Below, piece after piece: positions 24,209 to 36,605 of a stretch of DNA of 64,000 nucleotides. Within the stretch, counting starts at the first letter, position 1. Each line of letters starts with the position of its first letter. The position numbers and the translations under genes were made by a program. The notes under the pieces were generated by a model. It worked only from the letters and a program-made list of their open reading frames with translations. It did not search any database and had not been told where the DNA came from. The DNA comes from Prochilodus magdalenae (taxonomy: Eukaryota; Chordata; Actinopteri; Characiformes; Prochilodontidae), in contig JAMWET010003181.1 in NCBI GenBank assembly GCA_024036415.1, positions 62,001 through 126,000 of the forward strand, read 5' to 3'.

Positions 24209-24378
24209 ATATGGCTTGTTCCAGAAGCAGCTCTCACTCCTAGAGGAAGCCGAGGGAGGCTTTGATCAGTTCACACGCAGCTACTGGAGCTTTGGTGCAC
24301 ACCGCCAGCCAGACAACAGCCTAGTCTTTAAAGAGTGGGCCCCAGCCGCTGAGGCGCTGTTCCTCACTGGAGACTTCA
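24209..24378 (+). CDS. gbe1: gbe1 coding exon 2 (residues 34-91, both end codons split)
   Basis: After the acceptor CTTGGAAG the exon completes the Arg codon and encodes YGLFQKQLSLLEEAEGGFDQ, then FTRSYWSFGAHR, and ends in the CBM48 motif FKEWAPAAEALFLTGDF. The human counterpart reads the same EWAP-AE-VFLTGDF pattern. This opens the N-terminal beta-sandwich (CBM48, isoamylase N-domain) that binds glucan. The exon ends with a single A before the donor GTATGT at 24379; that A plus AT from exon 3 makes the Asn of the FNGWN motif. An open frame begins upstream at 24192 and runs into the intron, but its extra residues are not coding. Confidence 0.97.
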
Positions 24379-25719
24379 GTATGTACAAGTATTTTTATTT
24401 TTTTTCCTTACCTAAAGGGGACTTCTGCCTGTGTTTCAGGTCTTCTGTGGTTTGGCTGATAAGATCGCATGCAATTTACTGTATTTGTGCTGTAGTTCCT
24501 GTCCTATCAATTTTCCTCGCTTCCTGTTATTTTTTTTTTGCCATTCATTGAAACGTGGCCTTGGGTACCTTCTTGTGTTTCTTTTAGAACACTAAGACTA
24601 GTGAAATTATACAACACTGACAGAAAGAGCCTCATTAAAATCCATTATATGCTTGGATTTTTTTCTTTATTATGTTTTGAAATTATGTAATTATTGTGGT
24701 CTATACCATTTTATACTATAGAATTCATAAAGTGCTCAAAAATGTTTAATGATCATGAAACACACAAACTTTTTTTTATCTGTGTTTCGTCTTTTTTGTG
24801 TGGGTTTTTATTTTTTTAATCTTTTTAGTTGATTGCTTTTTAGTTTGGAGTCTTTTTGAAATACTTTAATAAAAAGATCTTTATGTATGTCTGCCAGGGG
24901 AGGGGAAAAAAGACATCAAGGGTGACTTGGATCGTGTGTGAAAAAGAATTAGAGTCTGGCATCATAGAGGAACTGTCTTCTGAAAGCTTTTTTACTCAGT
25001 GCAGTGATCTGTCTAAGAAAAGGGAAAACCATGAAAATACAGAACATTTTTCTCACTGTTTTCTATATACAAATAGGATCCCTGAATTTCTTATGCCCAA
25101 ATAGTGTTTACTTTGCCATAGTTTTCTTGTTTGAAGAATCAGTTTCTGTGATTGGACAGTTGCACATGGTTTGTTGGTTTGCATCTGTAATGTATGCACT
25201 GGATTTGAACTAAAACTGACTAAGGCTTTCCTGTAGCATGTCAACAGGAATAATGTGGTATTTCCATCTATACTGGGTAAACGTTGTAGGAATCATAGCT
25301 CTTTTGTACATGCAATACTATGCCAAAAACAACCACCACCCTATAGTTTAGGACACTTTTTGTCATTTTTCCTGGTGCTAAATAAATAAATACGTGTAAT
25401 TAATTGCCAGAAATGACCAATGAAGGGTTTTCTATGAATTTGTTTTTCCTTTCATTGCACTTTGAATAAATGGACAATGGTTTTCATTGCAATTAATATT
25501 GTGTCCCAACATGCTGGGTCAGAAAACAAGCAATGCATATGTTAAATTACAGAATGCCAGCTTGAATTAAAACATATTTACTGCATCATGTGAATTCATA
25601 CAGTTGCAAGAAACAACTTTTTAGAATTACTAATGAAATGTGGTCTAAATTCGTTATTTAGGTCACAATACTGGACAAATGCAATCTAACAAAGATAATA
25701 ACACACAAATACATGTACT

Positions 25720-26990
25720 TTTCAAATTTCTTTTGAGCACATTAAATAACTTCCACAGTGCATGTTAGAAAAAGTATGTGAACTCCTGTGTTAATGTGTT
25801 AATCATTTCTCCAAGAGCTAATTGGGAAAAGGTGTTTGTTAAGGCGATAAGATGGAAGTGTGGGTTTCACAGCTGTTTTACCCATTAAAAAAAGGCAGCA
25901 CACGCAGTCTAGTTACTGACTCTGTTCTTCTCAAAGATATGTGTGGACCGGGCCTTGATGCATACTGCTTTGGAAGACCTTTGATGACGTGTTCTAGAGA
26001 GGCATGATGCTGGAAAAGATTACAAAAGCATTAGGGACCTGGATTTACGTCAGTCCTCAGTTAGACTGTCCACAAATTGAGAAAATGTAGGACTGTTGCT
26101 GTTGCGACTGGGGGTGGGCGTTCTGCTATCACTTCAAGAGCAGGCAATCCTGAAAGAGGTGAGAATGAGCCCAAGCCTAACAGCAAAAGATCTAGAGGTG
26201 ACTGCAAACTGCCGAAACCTTTGTTCATGTGTCCACTATTAGAAAAAGACTAGTGTGGTCACGTAAGGAAGGTACCATGAAGGAAGCTTTGGAGAGCAAC
26301 AAAGTGACATTGTGTTCTATGTTCTCTGTACAGATGATACAAAAGTGGAACTTTCTTTGCACAATTACTTAACACTGTGTTTGGAGGAAAAGACATACTG
26401 CACACCAAAACCTTATGCCAGCTGTAAAGCATGGTGGAGGGAGCTTCATGGTTTGGGCCTGCTTAGCTGCTTTAGGATGCCTTGTGATTATCAAGGGAAC
26501 AAAAAACTTAAAGGTGCATTAAAACATTTTACAGGTGAATGTGGAGGCAGCAGTCCGTGACCTCAACCTAAAAAGACCTTGGGTGATGCAACAAGACAAT
26601 GACAATCTAATAATCAGCACTGGCCCTTGTCTGAGGTCAAGGGCAGTTTCAGACTCCAACCTTCTGGTACTAGCTAGGAAATGTTCTCTGATGGAACATT
26701 AGGCATGGTTGTAAGTCACTCTGTACAAGAGCGTCTGCTAAATGTGTTAAATGTAACTTACCCAAGACACACGACTAAATCCACTGAAGAATAGTTGTAA
26801 TAGAAGATTTGGGTTATGGAATTGCTAAGTCGGAGTCCTGTCCTATCGAGATGCTGTGATACAACCTGAAGAGGGCCATGCAAGCAAGCTGTCCCTGAAA
26901 TACTGATAAACTGAAACACGTTTGCAGGGAGGAATGTTCCAATTCCTTTTTAATATTGTGCGAATCTTATTCACAGCTAAAGAAATCGTT
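25720..26990 (+). pseudogene. Decayed Tc1-like transposon, split by a SINE-like insert
   Basis: Successive + strand blocks match the Tc1 transposase layout: a DNA-binding part (CTGGAAAAGATTACAAAAGC, TGTCCACTATTAGAAAAAGA), then a catalytic part with CAGATGATACAAAAGTGGAA (the 'TDxTKVEL' region), AAGCATGGTGGAGGGAGCTT (the 'KHGGG' motif), and GATGCAACAAGACAATGAC (the 'QQDND' motif with a catalytic Asp). The matching resumes after the insert with CCCAAGACACACGACTAAAT and CGAGATGCTGTGATACAACC (the 'IEMLWHDLKRA' region). Stops and frameshifts are frequent, so the copy is inactive. Confidence 0.8.
26600..26758 (-). mobile_element. SINE-like insert inside the Tc1 relic
   Basis: AAGTCACTCTGTACAAGAGC followed by GTCTGCTAAATGTGTTAAAT is the reverse complement of a very common fish repeat core ('GGCATTTAGCAGACGCTCTT...CAGAGCGACTTA'). 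It interrupts the Tc1 relic between the DND block and the CCCAAGACAC block, so it inserted later. A + strand relative lies at 31130-31350. Exact ends and target duplication were not resolved. Confidence 0.6.
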
Positions 26991-27679
26991 TGGTGGAGAT
27001 GTTCTCTGCTAAATCAGGATCTAAAACTTATCAAAATTTGGGGTTTTCTTAATTTTTTCTAGCCTGCCGATGTGGATATTACTCAGTGTGCTCAATACAA
27101 GACATGATTAATTCAACTGTGTGTTTGTTGTTAGAATAAGTTTTAGCCTGTCCTCGTGTATATGTGACTTCAGGAACGACCAGAGACCATTTGATTAGTA
27201 ATCAATGCAGAAATCCGGGAAATTCTGAAGGATTCACTTACATTTTTGGCTACTGTACATACTGATCCCATTATACTATTAATATTTGTACAGTTGGCTG
27301 CTCAGTTGTTACTGGACAGCTGTGTTGCTGCATCATTACTTCATGAAGAGGGAAACTAAAGTGGAACATTAATAAATTCATTCCAGATGTGGCGTTTGCA
27401 TCTGGAGCAGGCTGGGGTTTTCTCTCCAAGTGGATTTTGTCATATATAAAACATTAAGATGTGTCTAAATCAGCTGTTTGGTATGTTAGAAGCTATAAAT
27501 GCAGGACTGAACTTGCCTGTTCCAACAGCAGATCATTGAATACATATATGGAGATTTTAGGACAAGAATAACCAGCATCCCTTCAAAGGGTTTAACACAT
27601 GGTGAAATCCCAATGCTAGACTCAAGAACGGAATTGCCTTGGGATAGTCTTGCTGGCAGAGGAGTAGATCAGCCTTAAC

Positions 27680-28080
27680 CTAATATTGAAGGGGAAAAAA
27701 GGGACTGCTTACCACTTTACTTCCTCATCTAAGAAACACTGTGGCATGAGCATGTATGGCTGCCAGTGGAAGAGGTCCAGTTATCTTTATGGATGATGTG
27801 CCTGCCAACAGCAGCAGCAGGATGAATTCTGAAGTGTGTAGCAACACTGTGACTCCTCAGAACTCAGTGGATGGTGTTTCACCTTGCAGCAGGACAGTGA
27901 CCTGAAAAATATTACTGAAGCACCTTGGAGTTTTTCAGGGTCAAAAAGCGAAATGTTCTTGACTGGTCAAGTCAATCTTGTGTCCAGAACCCCACTGAGC
28001 TTCCATTTCACTTACTGAAGACAAGAGTCAAGGCAAAAACAAAAAGCAATAGCTGGGAAATGGCTGTACATGCCTAGCAG
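27680..28080 (+). pseudogene. Second Tc1-like transposon relic (3' half)
   Basis: CATGAGCATGTATGGCTGCC, ATGATGTGCCTGCCAACAGC, AGCAGCAGGATGAATTCTGA, TTGCAGCAGGACAGTGACCT (the 'QQDND'-like catalytic region) and TTTCACTTACTGAAGACAAG occur in the order expected for a Tc1-like transposase C-terminal half. This family differs from the neighbour at 25720-26990. It is truncated at its 5' end and carries frameshifts. Confidence 0.7.
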
Positions 28081-28637
28081 ATCAGTGAAGATGCCAGTAT
28101 CAGGTGCTGTCTGTGAACTGCCGATTTCCGGTAATTATATATTGCGGATGTATTTTTGGCATGGTTCACCCAGTGTAAGAGCAAACATGCTAAGATCAAT
28201 TTTTTATTTTTTTTTTCCCTTGCTCATTGTTTCATGTCAGATGCCTGAATAGAGTGTCAAATCAAAGACTGTGTCACTGTCCAGTTACTCATGACCTGCA
28301 ATGCATGCTTCATTTATTTTGACAGCCTATATGTATTTTTCTGAAACAGGTACACTATATAATGGAGAGTATTGAGTTTGAGTAATGACTTTTGAGTAAT
28401 TATGACAACTCGTACTACAAAGATTTGGATGGTTTGTATCAAAATCCATTTCAAATCCATCAAATATATATAAAATACAACGTTTTTAATATTATCTGTT
28501 TGGAAGGTCTTTCAAGGTCACTTGATTGGTCTTCTGTGTTGGCCCCTATTGTTTAATGGGAAATTATAATAATTTTTTTAGAGCCACAGGACAGTAATTG
28601 CTTGACATTAATGTGGGCTTTTCTTTGCTTTGAATAG

Positions 28638-28753
28638 ATGGCTGGAATAAATTCTCCCACCCGTACGAAAAGAAGGAGTATGGGAAATGGGAGCTGCACA
28701 TACCACCTAAAGAAGACCACACACCAGCTGTTGCTCACAATTCCAAACTGAAG
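28638..28753 (+). CDS. gbe1: gbe1 coding exon 3 (residues 91-129)
   Basis: After TTTGAATAG the exon completes Asn91 and encodes [20 protein letters not shown] followed by [18 protein letters not shown]. The GWN...Y-K-DYGKWEL-IPP pattern is the CBM48 core of eukaryotic branching enzymes. The exon is 116 bases and ends in phase 0 at AAG|GTGAGG, so no codon is split at this junction. The loop [10 protein letters not shown] differs from the human loop but has the same length. Confidence 0.97.
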
Positions 28754-29439
28754 GTGAGGAGACATTGTGTGTTAGCCGTGGTTACATCAGTTTGAAGGGG
28801 GCAGTTAAGTAGGCTGTTGTCCATCATTTGCACACAGCTTTGCAGGCTCTGTGTGGTGCGTTACAGAGACATGTTTAACTTGTGTTCATTATAATGGCAG
28901 TATGTAATCGAGGCTAGGTGATTTCCTATTAGAGAGGCTTAAGTTTGATTCTCTGCGTTGCCACCTGTCATCTGAGACCATGAATCCATGAGATGACTGC
29001 AGACTTTTGTGCTCAAAACAGATGTTTAAAATAGTAGTGAGAAGTTATTTATATCACAGTCAAATTAAAATTTCAGAATGTTTCTGAATTTCTATTTTTA
29101 TCATTTGTAGTTTTTATTTCTCTTTTTTAAAAACCTCAATTAAAATGCTTATTTTTGTTCAGTGTGTAACAATGTTGTGTATTAAAGGATGTCCCTTTAA
29201 AAAAAAAAAAAAAAAAAAAAATTGTACAAACCATTTTTTGCAGCAGGACTATGTAAAAGAGCAGTAGCAATACTGAGTATGGAGGGGGGAAAAAAAGAAC
29301 TGGGTATGGTATATGGTATGCATATCGTATGCATGTGCCGCTACGTTTAGCCATGTACATGTCATGAAGACGTGTCCTTCAAGTTTTTGTTTTCTTTTAA
29401 ATACTTCTAAATATACTTACACAATGAGCTTCCTCATGT

Positions 29440-29620
29440 TGCACAAGCACAGGACTGAAGTGCCCTTGAGCAAGGCACCTAAAACCCTCCAACTCCCCAC
29501 CATAGATGGGGCCGCCCACCTCTCTGGACAAGTGTGCTAACTGCCTGTTTGTGTGTGTGTCTGGTTGTTTCACTTCACCGATGGTTTAAATGTGGAAGAC
29601 TAATTCCTTTGTGTGTAAAT
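29440..29620 (+). repeat. SINE-like fish repeat fragment
   Basis: GTGCCCTTGAGCAAGGCACC followed by TAAAACCCTCCAACTCCCCA, and later GATGGTTTAAATGTGGAAGA, matches a repeat found throughout fish genomes ('CTTGAGCAAGGCACCTAACCC ... GGGTTAAATGCAGAGGA'). The segment has no coding potential. Confidence 0.55.
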
Positions 29621-31074
29621 ATAAATCACTATCTGTCATTTTATGTCTTGTACAGGCACCTGTAAGTAATCTCTGACGGTGGAAGATTAAATAGAAAGTA
29701 ACCTTCAAGCTTCATCGTATTTCTCAAGCCATTTGACTCACATATGCGTCCCATACACCTGTGTATCTTCTGCGTCTCTCAGAACAAAAAATGAGTCACC
29801 TGTGACTGAAACGTACCTAATAGTGTTTAATACCTCCTCAAGGGTTTATAACAGCTGTGATTGGGTTTGGCATGGACTGGTTTCTGAGTGTAGGCAACAT
29901 GAACATTCAGCCACTCTTGCATGAAAGAACTGAGCGTTGGGCCAGATTTGGTGGATGCCTTCCCTGGCACAATTCTGGGGAGAATTTCCTGTAGACTGAG
30001 ATGTATACATCTGCTGGTAGACCCGTATGACTGTACACTTCCATTTTTCACTTCTTTTTGCCAATCATTATTTTTCTTTGCGACCCATTTTCAACACGTT
30101 AACTTCTTAATCTGTGAATCCCGTCACACACTCCACAGGCATTTATAGCCCTATCATACTTGTGCAGTGTCATCTGCAGGAGCCTGAAGATACTACCACC
30201 ATAAACACAAAAGCTGATTATTATTTTTGTCTGGTGCGGTCATCACATCTATTTTTGTGTTTCATTTCTTTTTGAAGCGTGACTAACCCCTGCCTGGCTC
30301 TGCCATTCAGCTAACAGACTGTATTCTATCATGTTTGTACGTTATGTTATTTGGTCTTATGTGTGTTTTGTATTGGTAAAATAGTTAGACCATACCTGAG
30401 GGGGAAAAAAGTTCAGAGGAACTGGTATAATACCCACCATGTTAAAACTATAGGATGGTGTAGATACTCAGATTAGCAAGTGCGCCCAACAACAACCAAC
30501 CTAGGAAATTTTACAGATGTTCAGTTAAATGTTTAATCAGTTGTTTCAGTTTTATGAAGTCAAACTGTAAAGAAAATGTGTTTTACTGTGGCGGTTTACA
30601 CAAAATCTAGCCATCATGTTAGGCAGGAAAGGATAATTTAGTCCAACTTTCTCTGTTTATTCAAAGCGTGTCTGTCTGTGTGTCTGTCTGTGTCTATAAA
30701 TATATACAACTTACTTTCTGCCAAGCGTGCTCAACTGTCCAACGGTGTCAGGAAACTTTGCCAGGTGTCTGTTATGTGACGGGGAGAAGTAGACAGTGAG
30801 TGGGGATCCTAGACAGTGGGATCTTATTTACCACAATATCTAAATAATAATTTCAGGTTTGTTACATCATATGGCATATGACTTAGTACACTGAAACTGA
30901 ACTCACAACATTGTACACAACAGCAGCCAAGTATATTCATTTAGTCCACAGCCATATGTTTATCCAAAGTTCTAAACAATACATCTACATGTACATGTTG
31001 CAGACAATGTAAATGTACCACAGTGGTCTTCCGGTGTTATTGTGTACCTTAATCAGTCCCTTTCCTAGATTCAT

Positions 31075-31690
31075 AATGCACTCACTGAGCACTTGATTAG
31101 GAAAACTTGGCTTTTTAAACTTTTCATTTATGGCATTTAGCTGACGCCCTCCGGAGCGACTTACTAGACTAACTGTATTACTGGTAGGCCAATGTAGTGT
31201 TAGGAGACTTGTTCAAGGACTCTTGTTGGTGTAGGACAGAATAAGCACCCAGACTGGGATTTGAACCCCAGTCTCCCACATGTGGTGGTGGTGGTGGTGG
31301 TGGTGGGTCATGGCAAGTAGTTGTGTTAGCCGCTGAGCTGCACCAACCACATTAGCCCCCTTTGACAGTGTTGATCAGAGAAAGGAGTGCTCCCGGAGTT
31401 TAACACTGTGTCCACTCATTGTCCACTCTGTTAGGCACTTGTACATCTTGCACATGTGAATTTAGTGATGATATCTCCTTTATTGTTGCACAGTTTGTGT
31501 ACCTCTAGTGATCAGAGGACACTGCCCACAGGGTGCTGTTGGCTGGATAGTTTGGGTTGGTGGACTATTCTCAGTCCAGCAGTGACACTGGGGTGAACTC
31601 CAGCCGCACTGCTGTGTCTGATCCACTTACACCAGCACCACACACACTAACACACAACCACCCAGCAGTGTCACTGCAGTGCTGAGAATG
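31075..31690. mobile_element. Fragment of the fold-back repeat family, split by an insert
   Basis: The left piece ATGCACTCACTGAGCACTTG and the right part (CTGCTGTGTCTGATCCACTT, CACACACTAACACACAACCA, GTGTCACTGCAGTGCTGAGA) match the common fish fold-back repeat also seen at 10789-11478. Between them, about 31130-31350, lies an unrelated SINE-like insert. Confidence 0.6.
31130..31350 (+). mobile_element. SINE-like insert
   Basis: ATTTATGGCATTTAGCTGAC, GCCCTCCGGAGCGACTTACT and, later, GACTGGGATTTGAACCCCAG follow the order of a frequent fish SINE-like repeat; GGTTTGAACC-type sequence resembles a tRNA B box (GGTTCGAANCC). A (TGG)n run lies inside at about 31281-31307. It sits within a fold-back family fragment. 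Confidence 0.55.
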
Positions 31691-33199
31691 AATGGGTTTC
31701 ATTCATTATTAACATTCAAAGGAATTATGATCCCAATTATGATCACCGTCATCCCCCAGGTCCTGCTGGTATTTATCAATTCTTGGCCCCTTTGGCGTTT
31801 TTTGGGGGGGTTGAAGTGTTTCTTTAAATACCACCACTTACTATACCCAGTCTGCAGCGTGATGTGGTGGCTAAAGCGTGATGGATGACATGAGGGCGGC
31901 GCTCTCGTTGGATGGGGCTCAGCAGGCCTAAGCTGGTCTTCTGGCTGCTGGGTTGCTATTGTCAGCCCGGGTCAGGCAGTGGATGATAAGAAGCAGATGC
32001 AGACCCTGGCATCTACTCCTGCCTCAGTTAGCCCCTCGGCCCGGCTCGGACGGGCACTGCAAACTGGATTATCCTCCAGGAGAACAATGCTGTATGCTGT
32101 CTGATATTCCTGCAGCCAGTGTGCTGTCCCAGTCTTTTGCAAGCCCATGGATCATGATGAAGAAGCTGTTTTCCACCGGTTATTTGCATAATAAAAGATT
32201 TTTTTTTGTTCTACCCCTTTGCCTTTGCCAAAATGTTAATGTCTCTGATTTGATGTCAAAACGTGACAAATGTGTACTTAATCTGCAAGGTTGGAGTGCG
32301 GCATTAATATTTATTTAGCACTATTGTTAGTGGCCTAACATTGCTAATAATGAATGAAAATTTGTAGGCCATAGTTAGCATTAGCCAAATGGGATAATTT
32401 GCTTGTTCCCATGCTTCCTACTGTGTTTTTATTTATTTATTTATTTATTTTTTCCCCTTCTGAGGTCCATTTTGTATGCTTTTGGGTGGATATATTTTAG
32501 GGATCTACCGATCCAACTTTTCCAGTTACAATACAAGCAACGTTACATAAATTTTGTATATCGGTTGATACCCGGTATCGATCCAATACTATTTTTTAAA
32601 ATGTAAAAAACTTATACACCATGTTGGAGAGACATCAGGATTGACAAGCAATACTTTCAATACCTTACTAGGCCTCCATGCAGCTTACTCTCTGTCTCGT
32701 TAAATGTTATTGTTCCTGTTCATAAGTCACCCTGCAAACGTGATATTGATAGCATAGCACGCATCGCAAAAGAATTAACGTGGGCATCCAATTTATGGAT
32801 CAACCTAATTATTTCATACCTGATAAAGCAAATTTTGTAAATATCGGAAGTGTATATGTTTCATGTCCCCCCCTTTTTTTGCTTTAAGAAACAGACATTT
32901 TTTCATTTCTGTCTTTTAAGACTGGTGTATATATAAATGTGTTTAATATCGTTTTTTCCAAAATCACTCCGGAATAAAATGTTCCTTATTTAACCCTGAG
33001 TGGGTTAGCTGAACTGTTTCAGACTAGAAAAACAGGCTGTGTTTGTTGCTGTAGGTTTCATAAAAGGGCCTAATATACTTGAAAACAAATGGCGCGTTTG
33101 AAACTTCAGCATAGTTTTTATTCAACCGCAAACTCATATTTCATAACTGGGCAAAAGAGAGGGAGTTTCATGATACCTGCCCAGTAAGTCAGTGCATTT

Positions 33200-33660
33200 A
33201 CACAACGCTGAGCAACCGCTTGTCATTATTTCCTTTTACTGCTCCTTTATTTTCAGCGGTGCAGTCTGCGTCCGTCACTCTCTCTCCCCCGTCTATCTGG
33301 CAGTGCTTTCCTTCATTCATCCGGTGGTTTGGCAGTAATTGTATAAATGGTGCGAGGCCTGCAGTGTGACGGGGTTGCGTAGCCCCCAGAGAGATGGTGC
33401 TAATGACTGTGTCCCAGTGGGACACTGCTCTATGGGTCACCTGCAGGGGACAATGGGCTAGTCATTACCTCTCTATGGTAGTTGAGGGAAGGCACCATCA
33501 AATGATCCATCCTCAGAGAGCAGGAGAGAGGGCGTAAGAGTGAGCGCCTTCGGGTGTGTTCGTGCTGTGAGAAATGCTCCAGCATCGATCTGTGCTCCCA
33601 TGCTGACTGCGCCGTGACAGTGCATGACTGTAGGCGCAGAAGAGGGGGGACTTTAAGTTA
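33200..33660. other. GC-rich, repeat-poor intronic block (possible cis-regulatory element)
   Basis: About 450 bases are clearly richer in G+C than the surrounding intron and contain no transposon motif, simple repeat or conserved reading frame. The block includes CTCCTTTATTTTCAGCGGTG, TGTATAAATGGTGCGAGGCC and GGTGCTAATGACTGTGTCCC. Such islands in long developmental-type introns are often conserved non-coding elements. No conservation data were available, so this is inference. Confidence 0.25.
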
Positions 33661-33779
33661 GATTAGAACAGCAGACTGCACACAAACCAACACCCGCTCC
33701 TTTTTACTTCTGTTTGGAGAGGCCGATGGAAATTGAAAATGTGACCGAAGTAACAATCGATGCCTGGGAACTTACTCGG

Positions 33780-33781
<2 letters not shown>

Positions 33782-33811
<30 letters not shown>
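33782..33811 (+). repeat. (TG)n microsatellite
   Basis: About 15 TG units in intron 3. Confidence 0.95.
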
Positions 33812-33812
<1 letters not shown>

Positions 33813-34199
33813 ACTTATGTGTTAGGGCTGCTCAGTATATGTATCAGTTTGGGCACTCTCACAATATTTGGCATTCAAAGTACTGATGTTTCAGAAGTCT
33901 GCGCTATGCAAAGCCTATGTGTGGGATTGTGGGCTGGGAGGATCCTGACCTCTCACAGACGCTTTCAAATGTTTTGATGAATCTAGGAATAAACATAAAT
34001 CATGTTGGTCAAAAACGGTAAAAAAAAGGTCTTTTATTAGTCATTCACCCATGTGTTTTTAAATTTGATAAAATTGTTTTAGCACCAAGTTTATTCAAAG
34101 AATTCACCGAGCTCAAAACAGGTAGTAAGTGCTCAAAAAAGATAATCATTCAAAAAGGTCAACAAAGAAGATTAAAAAAAAAATATAATAATAATACAA

Positions 34200-34207
34200 G
34201 GATAATG

Positions 34208-34264
<57 letters not shown>
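34200..34264 (+). repeat. (GATAAT)n/(AAT)n microsatellite
   Basis: GATAATGATGATAATGATAA-type units grade into roughly 14 pure AAT units. Confidence 0.95.
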
Positions 34265-34266
<2 letters not shown>

Positions 34267-36514
34267 TGATTAGTGATTTCACTGAGAAAAGTAAAAAGTA
34301 ATTGAACTAAAGTAAAATCAAAATAATACAGCGACCTTTTGGTCAAATAAATAACAGTTGGATGTGCCACACCGTGCACAGAATGACCAGGTTTTGCCTT
34401 TCCAATCAGGCCTTGGCTTTAGGCCTTCCCAAAAATGGCCCTCTATAAACTCTCCCAGCCCTCTCTGCCCTAAACCCTTCACACCAACATACCAGCCCCT
34501 TCTTTCTGTTCCAGGGCTTCCAGATAAACCCAGGGCTCCCCTATAAAATCCTTGTGGATGTCCCAAAAATGTGTGTTAGGAAAAGTCACAAGGCTGTGTG
34601 TTATCTACAGAGTATTATCTACAGGGGCCAGTTGCTCTTACTGTACTGTGTAATTCTATGTTTCTGCTGTTACCTCCAGCCTTGCACAGAAACTCTCAAG
34701 ACTACCAGATACACATAAAGGAATGCTCCAGATTACATTATCGATTAGCAGTGTAGAGTTAAATATGAGTAACCATGTAATAAGACTTACATAAGGTGTG
34801 TCTTAGTCTTAAAATCATTACAGTCACTGTATAAAGTGTTTCGTTGGTCCAGCATTTAAAAAATACTCTAAATTGGTGCAAGCAAATGGATTAGGTTTAT
34901 TCAACCTAAAAATGTGGCTCTGAATGAACAATTTCTTCAATCAAAGTAATTTTTAGAGTTGAGCAAAACTCATTTGCTTGTAACAAAGTAACGAGCAATT
35001 TTTAGGTTGCGCTTACAGTGTATCTCCAACACAGTAAATTGGCAGGAGTAGGGAAAAGGTTAATGCAGCAGGATGTTATAGCTTTGCTCTAGGTCATTTC
35101 TTAATTCATTTTCATGAAATTTTGACAAATTATAAATGATGTGTGATGATTTCAGCTTGTCTAGAAATTAAACGATAACTAAAATAAAGTAGAAATACAA
35201 CCTCAGTTCAAAAACTTTTTTAAATTTTATTTTTATTTATTATTTTTTTAAACATGTCAGTGAACATAATGCCCACAACATGTTCCACTAAAACTAGGGC
35301 CAGGAATATGTAGTGTTCAAAAAAACATCTTATGATTGGGTGTAAAAGGAGTAGTTCAGACAAGGCACAGTGCTTTATAAGCAAGAATGGCTTAAGGTTC
35401 ACCACTCTATCAGAAATGATCAGCACATAAACCAAGAGTTTAATAATAACATTCCTCAGTAAGCAAGTGCAAGGACTTTCACGTACTGAAGTTCATAATT
35501 ACATCAAAAGATTCTGGGAGTCTAGAGAATCACGCTTGTGACCCTCTGCCTCTCAGACAGCACTGCATTAACCAGAATGTTTCTGTGATTGATAGTACAG
35601 CGTGAGCTTGAGAATCCTTTGACAAGCCATTGTTGATAAACACCGCCCATCGCTGCATCCGTAAAATGCAAGTTAAGGCTGCACTATGCTCAGTGTGTGT
35701 CCTATATCAACAGCAGACAGTATCAGACAGTATGTGGGGGTATACGTGGATAACTTGCTCTTCTGTGAAGGCAGCGTTAACACTGAGTGTGTGAGTGTGG
35801 TGTTTTTATTTTTCCCCCAGGGACGTCCTTGCTAATTTCAACACCAAGCAAAGTTCTGTATGTGTTACATCCATATGGGTGCTTAAACAGAGAGTGCCAT
35901 TGCTAGATTGGCCTTCCCGCAGTCCTGAATTGTCTCCCACATAAAATGTGCATTCTTAAGCTCAGAATATAACAAAGAAGGCCACTTGAACACTTTGCTT
36001 TCAGAATTGGATCAGTTTTTGCCTTCAGTGTTCAGATAAACAAAAAGAAAGGGGACGGTGATGTAGCAGAGTGGTTCTTATGGAACTTGTTGCAAGCATC
36101 CAATTTGGAATGAGAGCATATTTACAGAACGGTGAAGTCTTACAGGTGGTGTTTATGTATATGGCATTGGCTTAGAGGAGTACACAGGATACGTGGCGCT
36201 TTAAGTAAACACGCTTTTACTGAAAGCAGCAGAAGAAAGTCACCGCCACTGCTTGCCGAAGCATACAGGTCACTTTAAACGCAACCAACACGCGACTCTA
36301 CTTGACGGTGGACATTAAACCCACACAAACTACCTCAAGGTCAGCATAGAGTCACACTCAAACGTACAAGTAGCAACAAATACTTTACAATTTAAAGTGT
36401 CCTTTCCCGTAAGTCTGATGCTCCCTTCAGACCATCCCCCGCTTGCTGCTCTGCATGGCTGCACATTTTGTCAGGAAGCTACAATCTAAAATAGGATTAT
36501 CAATTAATTTTAAT

Positions 36515-36605
36515 TTGCAGTTCAAGCTGAATCAGTGCTCTGTTTTTAGTAGCATTTCACATACTGTCCCAACTTTTGTGGAGTTGGGTCCAATAATTGC
36601 AATAA
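36515..36605. repeat. Terminal fragment of a fish DNA-transposon-like repeat
   Basis: TTTCACATACTGTCCCAACT followed by TTTGTGGAGTTGGGT matches the end of a common fish repeat ('CACACTGTCCCAACTTTTTTGGAATTGGGGTT'). A possible opposite end, ACAAACCCAGCTACAAAAAG, lies at about 48036. Confidence 0.4.

Larger units (their letters stand above)
24379..28637 (+). other. gbe1: gbe1 intron 2
   Basis: This 4.26-kb intron runs from GTATGT to the acceptor TTTGAATAG. It contains two decayed Tc1-like elements (about 25720-26990 and 27680-28080) and a nested SINE-like insert. From 24379 to 25700 I see only AT-rich DNA with short T runs. Confidence 0.93.

Noticed and set aside
24192..24551. A 119-codon open frame covering exon 2 and both intron edges
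   Set aside because: Only 24209-24378 is coding. The upstream residues precede a good acceptor, and the downstream residues follow the GTATGT donor and lose all similarity to the family.
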